From contig JADLCW010000331.1 of assembly GCA_020847015.1 (NCBI GenBank), positions 1 to 7,572 of the forward strand: DNA of 7,572 nt, in the 5' to 3' direction. The stretch comes from Thermomicrobiales bacterium (lineage in GTDB: Bacteria > Chloroflexota > Chloroflexia > Thermomicrobiales > UBA6265). Position numbers and translations under genes: made by a program. Under the pieces are notes generated by a model. That model was not told where the DNA came from, made no database searches, and saw only the letters and a program-made list of their open reading frames with translations. Positions 1-5,548 of the stretch are shown one piece after another; positions within the stretch are counted from its first letter, which is position 1; each line of letters opens with the position of its first letter.

Positions 1-104
1 ACGGCCATGGTGAACTGCACGTTCAGCTTGCCGCTGGGCGTGTAGCGCGTTTCGGGATCGCGGCCAAGATTGCCAATCAGGGTGATCTTGCTGATGCTCG
101 CCAT
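1..104 (-). CDS. ssb: Single-stranded DNA-binding protein, N-terminal part (cut by window edge)
   Basis: The first 34 codons read MASISKITLIGNLGRDPETR and continue YTPSGKLNVQFTMA. This is the opening beta strands of the bacterial SSB OB-fold, with the typical hallmarks NKxxLIGNLGRDPE-like, RYTPSG and a V-x-F-x-MAV strand. SSB coats single-stranded DNA during replication, repair and recombination. The ATG at 104 is preceded by a perfect AGGAGG (109-114) four bases away. The gene starts 14 bases after the rpsF stop on the same strand, which is the conserved rpsF-ssb(-rpsR) arrangement, so it is very likely co-transcribed with rpsF. The rest of the OB domain and the acidic C-terminal tip lie outside the window. 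Identity is nearly certain for this family; whether this is the main or a secondary SSB is supported only by the rpsF linkage. Confidence 0.93.
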   Translation of the reverse strand, partial: MASISKITLIGNLGRDPETRYTPSGKLNVQFTMA

Positions 105-118
105 GCCGCCTCCTGCGC

Positions 119-775
119 CTAGGCCTCCGTCTCTGGGGTCTCGGCCGCCGTCTCTTCCTCGCCAGGCGCTTCGTCGGTTTGCGCGACTTCCGCCTCGGCC
201 GCGTCCGCCTCGGCGGCGACAGCCGCGTTGGCCTCGGCTTCGATGGTCGTCGCGGTCTCCGCCGTTTCTTCCGCCTGCTCTTCCGCCGCGGCGGCATCAT
301 CGGCCGCCTCGGTAGCCGCTTCGGTCTGACCCGCTTGCCGGGCGGACGCCGCACGGACAAGATCCGCCTGGGCGGCCGCGTACGCTACGGCGGCCGCGTT
401 CTCGGCGTCGATCTCGGCCTGCTCGATCTCCTGCGGCGTGAGCGGCTTCGGCGCGTAGTGGGTCATCAGATAGCGGATGACCTGCTCGTCGAGCTTGAGC
501 TCGCGCTCCATATCGTCGACCTGCGCTGGAGCCAGGTCGATATGCCACACGGTGTAGTAGCCGTCGCGCAGATCCCGTCCGCTGTTGCGGATCACGTAAG
601 CGAGGCGACGACGACCCCACGGGGAATCACGAAGCGTTTCGGAGATTGTGCCGCCGGCGCCGGTGATGCAGGTCGCCACTCGTTCGAGGGCAGCCGGAAG
701 ATCCTCCTCGGTCACATCCGGGTGGAGGATGGTCATCAATTCGTACATCCGGGGCGCACGTGTCTGATCGCGCAA
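119..775 (-). CDS. rpsF: 30S ribosomal protein S6 with long Ala/Glu-rich C-terminal extension
   Basis: The 218-residue product has a complete S6 domain at about residues 10-116: an MYELMTILHPD first strand, WGRRRLAY at 53-60, GYYTVW at 72-77 and the end motif YLMTHYAPKPL. S6 binds 16S rRNA with S18 in the small-subunit platform. I place the start at the TTG at 773-775, because an AGGAAGGAGG ribosome-binding site (781-790) sits five bases upstream. The in-frame ATG at 746-748 (nine codons later) has no comparable site. The open frame continues upstream to 871 but lacks a better start. S6 is usually about 95-135 residues. Here about 100 extra residues follow the core, almost all Ala, Glu, Thr, Asp and Gln, strongly acidic and probably disordered or helical. 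The gene is directly upstream of ssb. Family assignment is secure; the exact start is an inference. Confidence 0.93.
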   Translation of the reverse strand: MRDQTRAPRMYELMTILHPDVTEEDLPAALERVATCITGAGGTISETLRDSPWGRRRLAYVIRNSGRDLRDGYYTVWHIDLAPAQVDDMERELKLDEQVIRYLMTHYAPKPLTPQEIEQAEIDAENAAAVAYAAAQADLVRAASARQAGQTEAATEAADDAAAAEEQAEETAETATTIEAEANAAVAAEADAAEAEVAQTDEAPGEEETAAETPETEA

Positions 776-780
776 CGGTG

Positions 781-790
781 CCTCCTTCCT
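781..790 (-). promoter_or_regulatory. Ribosome-binding site that sets the rpsF TTG start
   Basis: On the minus strand this reads AGGAAGGAGG. The AGGAGG core (781-786) ends five bases before the TTG at 773-775. It is too far (over 30 bases) from the internal ATG at 746-748, so it favours the TTG as the true start. Confidence 0.7.
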
Positions 791-892
791 CTGGGCTTGC
801 CCCGCTGGTCGGATCGCGGTTGCGCGCGCGGCCGTCCGGGGGGCAGAAAGGCAATGATTCGGTTCGCCCAACCCGATGCTGGACGGTCGAGA

Positions 893-901
893 ATGATAGC
901 A
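893..901 (-). promoter_or_regulatory. Candidate extended -10 element for rpsF-ssb
   Basis: The minus strand reads TGCTATCAT, an extended -10 form (TGn followed by TATCAT, close to TATAAT). It lies about 118 bases upstream of the rpsF TTG. No good -35 hexamer is visible at 16-18 bases because that space is filled by the GC-rich hairpin arm at 899-925. Extended -10 promoters can work without a -35. The placement is suggestive only. Confidence 0.28.
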
Positions 902-925
902 CGCCGCCCGAATTAGGCGGCGTGC
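899..925 (-). terminator. Terminator-like hairpin after the cysS/mshC-family gene
   Basis: A perfect 10-bp inverted repeat (GCACGCCGCC at 899-908, GGCGGCGTGC at 916-925) encloses a seven-base AT-rich loop. It begins about 35 bases beyond the stop of the minus-strand synthetase gene. Transcript downstream of the stem would read UAUCAUUCU, which is only moderately U-rich, so termination may be weak or partial. The strong stem and its place between two genes support a terminator or attenuator separating cysS from rpsF. Confidence 0.55.
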
Positions 926-959
926 GGGACGAAATAGTCGGTTGTGCGCGGCGATTCGG

Positions 960-2153
960 TCAGGCCAGGGTCAGCCCAAGGATATCGGCCAGTTCGCGCA
1001 GCGTGGCCTGGGCGTCGCGCACGTCGTCCTCCTCCGGAGCCTCCAGAATGGTCGCGCCGATCTCGCGCAGCGCCTCGATGGCGGTGGGGGTGTTCAGATC
1101 GTCATCGAGCGCGTTGAGGAAGCGATCGCGAAGCGCGGAGACATCCAGATCCTCCTCCAGACCGTAGCCGGGAAAATCGACCGCCTCGCGCAGATCCTCG
1201 GCCGTGGCGGCCCACTGCTCCAGCTCGGCGTCGAAGTACTCCCACGTACTGCGATAGTGGTTGGAGAACAGATACAACCGCAACGCATCCGGGTGGTGAT
1301 TTTCCAGCACGTCGCTCACCAGCACGAGGTTGCCCAGCGACTTGCTCATCTTCTCGCCCTGGTAGTCGACCATGCCGACATGCATCCAGAAGCGAGAGAA
1401 CGGCTCCACGCCAAACGCGTTCTCCGACTGGGCGATTTCGCATTCGTGATGCGGGAACACCAGATCGGCGCCGCCGCCGTGGATGTCGATGCTGGGACCG
1501 AGGTAGTGGCTGGCCATGGCGCTGCACTCGATGTGCCAGCCGGGACGACCGGGGCCGAAGGGGGAATCCCAGGCCGGCTCGCCGGGTGCGCTCTCTTGCC
1601 AGAGCACGAAGTCCAGCGGGTCGCGCTTATTGGGGTCGCTCGGGTTGTTGCCGCGTTCGTTGGCGATGGGCAGCATCTCGACCCGCGGCAAATGGCTCAG
1701 TTTGCCGAACTCCGGATCGGCCGCCACGCTGAAATAGACATTGCCCCCGGATTCGTACGCGAACCCCTTCTCGACTAACGGCGCGATGATGCCCAGCATG
1801 TCGGCGATATGATCGGTGGCTTTCACGTAGTGGTCGGGCATCAGCGCGTTCAGATCGCGCATGTCGCGCAGATATTTCTCGGTTTCACGTTCGCCCAGTT
1901 CGCGCCAACCCAACCCGACCTCCTTCGCCTTGCGCAGGATGTCATCGTCGATGTCGGTCACGTTCTGCACGTAGTCGACGGTCCACCCCTTGTATCGCAT
2001 GAAGCGGACGAGGATGTCGAAGGTAAGGAAGGTGAAGGCGTGGCCGACATGGGTCGTGTCGTAAGGGGTGACGCCGCAGACGTACATCCGCACAGCGTCG
2101 TCGCGCGGGGTGAACCGCTCCAACGTCCCGGTCATCGTGTTGAAAAGCTGCAT
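960..2153 (-). CDS. cysS: Short cysteinyl-tRNA synthetase / MshC-like cysteine ligase
   Basis: This is a class I aminoacyl-tRNA synthetase-fold protein of 397 residues that activates cysteine with ATP. Visible motifs are MYVCGVTPYD (23-32), the HVGH form of the HIGH motif (35-38), YVQNVTDIDD (61-70), GWHIECSAM (205-213), DIHGGGADLVFPHHECE (223-239) and KMSKS (268-272). The four zinc ligands of E. coli CysRS are matched by C26, C210, H235 and E239. CysRS usually has 450 or more residues and ends in an anticodon-binding helical module after the DALR_2 domain. This protein stops at the DALR_2 end (ILGLTLA), like the actinobacterial mycothiol enzyme MshC. It also shares MshC-like wording (TPYDxTHxGH, GNLVLVS, GWRELGERET). 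It keeps the CysRS-type fourth zinc ligand, so I label it cysS with MshC as the alternative. The start is the ATG at 2151-2153, with GAGGAG two to four bases upstream; the frame extends to a TTG at 2186 without a ribosome site. Confidence 0.85.
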   Translation of the reverse strand: MQLFNTMTGTLERFTPRDDAVRMYVCGVTPYDTTHVGHAFTFLTFDILVRFMRYKGWTVDYVQNVTDIDDDILRKAKEVGLGWRELGERETEKYLRDMRDLNALMPDHYVKATDHIADMLGIIAPLVEKGFAYESGGNVYFSVAADPEFGKLSHLPRVEMLPIANERGNNPSDPNKRDPLDFVLWQESAPGEPAWDSPFGPGRPGWHIECSAMASHYLGPSIDIHGGGADLVFPHHECEIAQSENAFGVEPFSRFWMHVGMVDYQGEKMSKSLGNLVLVSDVLENHHPDALRLYLFSNHYRSTWEYFDAELEQWAATAEDLREAVDFPGYGLEEDLDVSALRDRFLNALDDDLNTPTAIEALREIGATILEAPEEDDVRDAQATLRELADILGLTLA

Positions 2154-2204
2154 CACTCCTCGTGCCTCGCTCCCGCCCCGATTCAATCGACGATCCGTTC
2201 CGGC

Positions 2205-2232
2205 AGTATACGGGAACGGAGTCAGGAGTCAG
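2205..2232 (-). promoter_or_regulatory. Candidate promoter of the cysS-family gene
   Basis: The minus strand has a good -10 hexamer, TATACT (2205-2210). A partial -35, CTGACT (2227-2232; four of six matches to TTGACA), lies 16 bases upstream. Transcription would begin near 2198 and leave a leader of about 45 bases before the ATG at 2153. That is too short for a T-box riboswitch, and none is seen. The -35 lies inside the tandem heptamer repeat. Confidence 0.45.
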
Positions 2233-2252
2233 GAGTCACCAGCCACCAGTCG
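2218..2252. repeat. Tandem heptamer repeat (GGAGTCA x3 plus two degenerate units)
   Basis: Three perfect copies of GGAGTCA stand end to end (2218-2224, 2225-2231, 2232-2238). They are followed in register by CCAGCCA and CCAGTCG. The array lies in the divergent intergenic region just upstream of the cysS -10 element. It resembles in style the short tandemly repeated heptamers (STRR) known from cyanobacteria, but the origin here is not established. Confidence 0.85.
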
Positions 2253-2315
2253 GGAAACGCGGCGTGGGGAAGCCGGATGGTCGGGCGCCGAACGGAGCCG
2301 CGCCCGTATGCTATC

Positions 2316-2330
2316 CGCCAACGTTTGGCG
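2316..2330. promoter_or_regulatory. Palindrome, possible operator in the divergent intergenic region
   Basis: CGCCAA, a three-base centre CGT, then TTGGCG form a perfect 6-bp inverted repeat of 15 bases, about 108 bases before the acylase start and 163 bases before the cysS start. It could bind a dimeric repressor controlling either gene, but no regulator is encoded nearby. It could also be chance in GC-rich DNA. Confidence 0.25.
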
Positions 2331-2437
2331 TTGCTCGACTGATCCCCGCGACCGGCATTGGCGGCCGGCGCCGCGGGAGCCGCGCACCTCGAAGCGGAGA
2401 CTGCCGGCATTCAGTTGTATCCAGCGGGAGGTGATTC

Positions 2438-3460
2438 ATGTGTACGCGCGCGCTCTGGTCCGATGCCAACGGCGCAGTTCTGGTCGGCCGCAACATGGAC
2501 TGGGTCGATGAACTCGCCACGGCGCTCTGGGTGCTGCCGCGCGGCCAGCAGCGCACGGACGCCCTCGGCGGCGCCTTGACCTGGACCTCCCGCTACGGCA
2601 GCGTGGTCGCCAGCCAGCATGACATCATCACCGCCGATGGCCTCAACGAGGCGGGGCTGGCCGGGCATCTCCTCTGGCTGGCGGAGTCGGACTACGGCGC
2701 CCACGACCGGGAGCGGCCAGCTCTCGGCATTTCCGTCTGGCTCCAGTACATGCTGGACAACTTCGCGACCGTCGCGGAAGCCGTCGGCTGGATGCAGCAC
2801 ACCGACATCCAGGTCGTCTCCATGGTGGATCCCATCTACGGCCGCAGCGTCACCCTGCATATGGCGCTGGAGGATGCCGTCGGGGACTCCGCCATCATCG
2901 AGTACATCGGCGGCAAGATGGTCATCCACCACAGCCCGACCTATACCGTGGTGACCAACTCCCCCTCCTACGACGAGCAGCTCGCGAACGTCAGGAAGTA
3001 CGAGGGGTTCGGCGGGACGCTGCCGTTGCCCGGCAGCACCGAGGCGGAAGCCCGCTTCGTGCGCGCCGCCTTCTATCTGGATCGCCTGCCGCAGCCGCAG
3101 AGCGAGGCCGAAGCGGTGGCCGAGATTCTGAGCGTGATGCGCAACGCCGCGCAGCCCTTCGGGACCCCCGATCCGGAGCGGCCAAATATCTCGACAACCG
3201 TGTGGCGGACGGTCGCCGATCTCACGACCAAGCGCTACATCTTCGAATCGTGCTACCGGCCGAATATCGTCTGGGCGGATCTGGACAAGCTCGATTTCGT
3301 AGCGGGCGCGCCAAGCCGCCGGCTCGACGTGACCGGTGTCGAATGGCTCGTGGGCGACGTCTCGGGCCGGTTCGAGGTGCGCCCGACGCTGCAATTCCTG
3401 CCGGTTTTCTCTTCGGATTCGGCTGAATCAGTCGCCTCCGGGACCGCCGAGCGCGTATGA
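2438..3460 (+). CDS. Choloylglycine hydrolase / penicillin V acylase family Ntn-hydrolase (linear amide C-N hydrolase)
   Basis: The 340-residue protein begins Met-Cys-Thr-Arg. Removal of Met1 would expose Cys2 as the N-terminal nucleophile of this family, which cleaves linear amide bonds in conjugated bile acids, penicillin V, N-acyl homoserine lactones or fatty acid amides. Visible active-site matches are R18 and D21 in GRNMDW, N70 in GLNEAGL, N174 in VVTNSP, and the ARFVRAAF segment (205-212) that probably holds the conserved arginine. Trp22 and Trp80 resemble substrate-pocket tryptophans of Gram-negative-type penicillin V acylases. Length is normal for the family (about 315-360). There is no signal peptide, so it should be cytoplasmic. 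GGGAGGTGA (2426-2434) gives a strong ribosome site three bases from the ATG. True bile acids are an unlikely substrate if the host is environmental; the actual amide cannot be read from sequence. It is divergent from cysS and co-directional with the oleate hydratase gene. Confidence 0.92.
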   Translation: MCTRALWSDANGAVLVGRNMDWVDELATALWVLPRGQQRTDALGGALTWTSRYGSVVASQHDIITADGLNEAGLAGHLLWLAESDYGAHDRERPALGISVWLQYMLDNFATVAEAVGWMQHTDIQVVSMVDPIYGRSVTLHMALEDAVGDSAIIEYIGGKMVIHHSPTYTVVTNSPSYDEQLANVRKYEGFGGTLPLPGSTEAEARFVRAAFYLDRLPQPQSEAEAVAEILSVMRNAAQPFGTPDPERPNISTTVWRTVADLTTKRYIFESCYRPNIVWADLDKLDFVAGAPSRRLDVTGVEWLVGDVSGRFEVRPTLQFLPVFSSDSAESVASGTAERV

Positions 3461-3516
3461 TGAACGCTTCGGCATCAGTGACTTGAGTCTCGAGCACCCG
3501 CTTGATACGCCCGGCA

Positions 3517-3532
3517 CGCCGCGCAAGCGGCG
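3517..3532. other. Small GNRA-loop hairpin between acylase and oleate hydratase genes
   Basis: CGCCGC and GCGGCG form a perfect 6-bp stem closed by a GCAA tetraloop, about 57 bases after the acylase stop. No U-tract follows, so it is not a convincing intrinsic terminator. The surrounding 130-base gap (3461-3590) shows no clear promoter, so readthrough from the acylase gene into oleate hydratase is plausible. Confidence 0.35.
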
Positions 3533-3581
3533 GCAAGGACGGCGAGCGGACAACAGTCTGCCTGGCGGGGGGCGCTCGCAC

Positions 3582-3586
3582 GGAGG
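3582..3586 (+). promoter_or_regulatory. Ribosome-binding site for the oleate hydratase TTG start
   Basis: GGAGG lies four bases before the TTG at 3591-3593. It supports that codon as the start, because the following residues YYSSGNYEAF match the conserved N-terminus of oleate hydratases. Confidence 0.65.
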
Positions 3587-3590
3587 GACC

Positions 3591-5359
3591 TTGTATTACA
3601 GCAGCGGCAACTACGAAGCATTCGCGCGCCCGCGCAAACCCGCCGGAGTGGACGGCAAAACGGCCTGGTTCGTCGGGGCGGGGCTGGCCTCCCTGGCCGG
3701 CGCGGCCTTCCTGATTCGCGGCGGTCAAATGTCGGGCGACAAGATCACGATTCTGGAGCAACTGCCGCTGCCGGGCGCGCGCTGGATGGCATCGAGGAAC
3801 CGAAGAAGGGATTCGTCATCCGGGGCGGGCGCGAAATGGAAGACCATTTCGAGTGCCTGTGGGATCTCTACCGCTCCATCCCCTCGCTGGAAGTCGACGA
3901 CGCCAGCGTGCTGGACGAATTCTACTGGTTGAACAAGGACGATCCGAACTCCTCCCTGCAGCGGGTAACCATCAATCAGGGGGAGGATGCCCGCACCAAC
4001 AACTCCTTCACGCTCAATGAGCGGGCGCAAAAGGATCTGATTCACGTCTTCCTGGCCACTCGCGAGGAGATGGAAGACAAACGCATCAGCGAAGTCTTCA
4101 GCCAGGATTTTCTGGACAGCAACTTCTGGCTCTACTGGCGAACCATGTTCGCCTTTGAAGAGTGGCACAGCGCTCTGGAGTTGAAACTCTACCTGCACCG
4201 CTTCATCCATCACATCCACGGTCTACCGGATCTCTCGACCCTGAAGTTCACCAAGTACAACCAGTACGAATCCCTCGTGCTGCCGCTGTACGCTTGGTTG
4301 CTCGATCGTAGGGTGCGGTTTCAGTTCGATACGGAAGTCGTCGATGTCGAATTCGACATTGCCGCCGGACGGAAGCAGGTCACGCGCATCGCATGGGTGC
4401 AGAACGGCGAGCCGGGCGGCGTGGATCTGGGTTCGGACGATCTGGCGTTCATCACCATCGGCTCGCTGGTCGAAACTTCGGACGAGGGTGACCACCACAC
4501 TCCGGCGCGGCTGAACGAAGGTCCGGCTCCGGCGTGGGACTTGTGGCGGCGCATTGCCGCCAGGGATGCCGCGTTCGGCCGCCCCGGCGTGTTTGGCGAC
4601 CACATCCCGGAAACCAAGTGGGAGTCGGCGACGCTGACGACGCTCGATCCGCGCATCCCAACCTACATCCAGAGGATTTGCAAGCGCGATCCGTTCAGCG
4701 GCAAAGTCGTCACCGGCGGCATCGTGACGGTGAAGGATTCGAGCTGGTTGATGAGCTGGACCGTGAACCGGCAGCCGCATTTCAAGAAGCAACCAAAGGA
4801 CCAGATCGTCGTCTGGATCTACGGCCTGTTCGTCGATGCGCCAGGCGATTTCGTCAAGAAGCCGATGCGGGAATGCACCGGCGAGGAGATCACCCAGGAG
4901 TGGCTCTATCACCTGGGCGTGCCGGTCGAGCAGATTCCGGAGCTGGCGGCGACCGGCGCCAAATGCGTGCCGGTGATGATGCCGTATGTCACGGCGTTCT
5001 TCATGCCGCGCCGAGCCGGCGATCGTCCGAACGTGGCGCCGGAGGACGCGGTCAACTTCGCGTTCCTCGGGCAATTTGCGGAGACCACGCGCGACTGCAT
5101 CTTCACCACGGAGTACTCCGTGCGCACCGGCATGGAGGCGGTCTACCAGTTGCTCGACATCGAGCGCGGGGCGCCGGACGTTTTCAACTCGACGTATGAC
5201 ATTCGTACGCTGCTGGCGGGCGGAACTCGTTTGCGCGATGGCGAGCCGATGCATTTGCCCGGCCCGTCCTTCCTGCGCAATCGTCTGCTGGACAGGCTGG
5301 ACGACACCGAGATCGGGGTGTTGCTGACCGAGTACGGGGTCGTGCCGGAGCGCGTCTGA
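3591..5359 (+). pseudogene. ohyA: Oleate hydratase (MCRA family), interrupted by a single-base frameshift
   Basis: Oleate hydratase adds water to cis double bonds of free fatty acids (oleate to 10-hydroxystearate) using FAD. The reading frame from the TTG at 3591 gives YYSSGNYEAFARP, then the nucleotide-binding motif VGAGLASLAGAAFLIR (28-43) and ILEQLPLPG. At about 3774-3781 one base is missing. The protein resumes in the next frame as ALDGIEEPKKGFVIRGGREM, and is then open from the in-frame ATG at 3836 to the stop at 5359. That downstream part includes HFECLWDLYRSIPSLE, FYWLNKDDPN and the normal C-terminal domain. Adding one base gives 589 residues, matching the usual length of about 590, and places R81-E82 exactly where S. 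aureus OhyA has its catalytic pair. The downstream frame alone (507 residues, from M83) lacks the FAD motif and this pair and should be inactive. No other lesion is seen, so a sequencing or assembly error in the GCGCGCG run is as likely as a real recent mutation. Confidence 0.93.
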
Positions 5360-5380
5360 CGCTGCCACGCTCCCGGACCA

Positions 5381-5418
5381 GCAGGGGACAGGCCACGGCG
5401 TCGAGGCTCGTCCCCTGC
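5381..5418. terminator. Hairpin downstream of oleate hydratase
   Basis: GCAGGGGAC (5381-5389) and GTCCCCTGC (5410-5418) are a perfect 9-bp inverted repeat with a 20-base loop, starting 22 bases after the stop codon. The following bases are C-rich rather than T-rich, so it would be a terminator without a U-tract or an mRNA 3'-end stabiliser. Confidence 0.45.
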
Positions 5419-5421
5419 CCT

Positions 5422-5448
5422 CGCGCTCACTCATGCCTCGTGAGCGCG
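5422..5448. terminator. Second hairpin, immediately after the first
   Basis: CGCGCTCAC (5422-5430) and GTGAGCGCG (5440-5448) are a perfect 9-bp inverted repeat with a nine-base loop, three bases beyond the previous stem. Two strong stems in tandem between genes suggest a transcript end for the oleate hydratase gene, though no U-tract is present. Confidence 0.45.
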
Positions 5449-5486
5449 CCCCCGGATCCTGGGCTCCCCGACTCCTCGACTCGTTG

Positions 5487-5492
5487 TATATT
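5487..5492 (+). promoter_or_regulatory. Candidate -10 element for the lipoprotein-otsB-DUF192 run
   Basis: TATATT in an otherwise very GC-rich stretch lies about 57 bases before the lipoprotein ATG and just after the tandem hairpins. No matching -35 is evident at 16-18 bases upstream, so the call rests on base composition and position. Confidence 0.3.
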
Positions 5493-5548
5493 CGCCCCAT
5501 GGTTCGCCCCCTCGCCGCTGCCCCGTCGGACCGGGGGTGATTGCTCCG

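Noticed and set aside
179..916. A 245-codon plus-strand frame opposite rpsF
   Set aside because: It mirrors the Ala/Glu-rich S6 tail as Arg/Gly/Leu-rich sequence and has no good ribosome site.
942..1778. A 278-codon open frame on the plus strand
   Set aside because: It is antisense to the cysS/mshC-family gene, which has complete synthetase motifs. The plus frame has no recognisable domain.
2154..2204. T-box riboswitch upstream of cysS
   Set aside because: The leader from the likely promoter is only about 45 bases and contains no T-box consensus or specifier stem.
2411..3394. A 327-codon open frame on the minus strand
   Set aside because: It is antisense to the acylase gene, whose catalytic residues are all in place. 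The translation shows only His/Gly/Asp-rich shadow composition.
3774..3836. Programmed frameshift in oleate hydratase
   Set aside because: There is no slippery heptamer, no stop near the junction in the first frame and no known precedent in this family. A plain one-base deletion or sequencing error explains it better.
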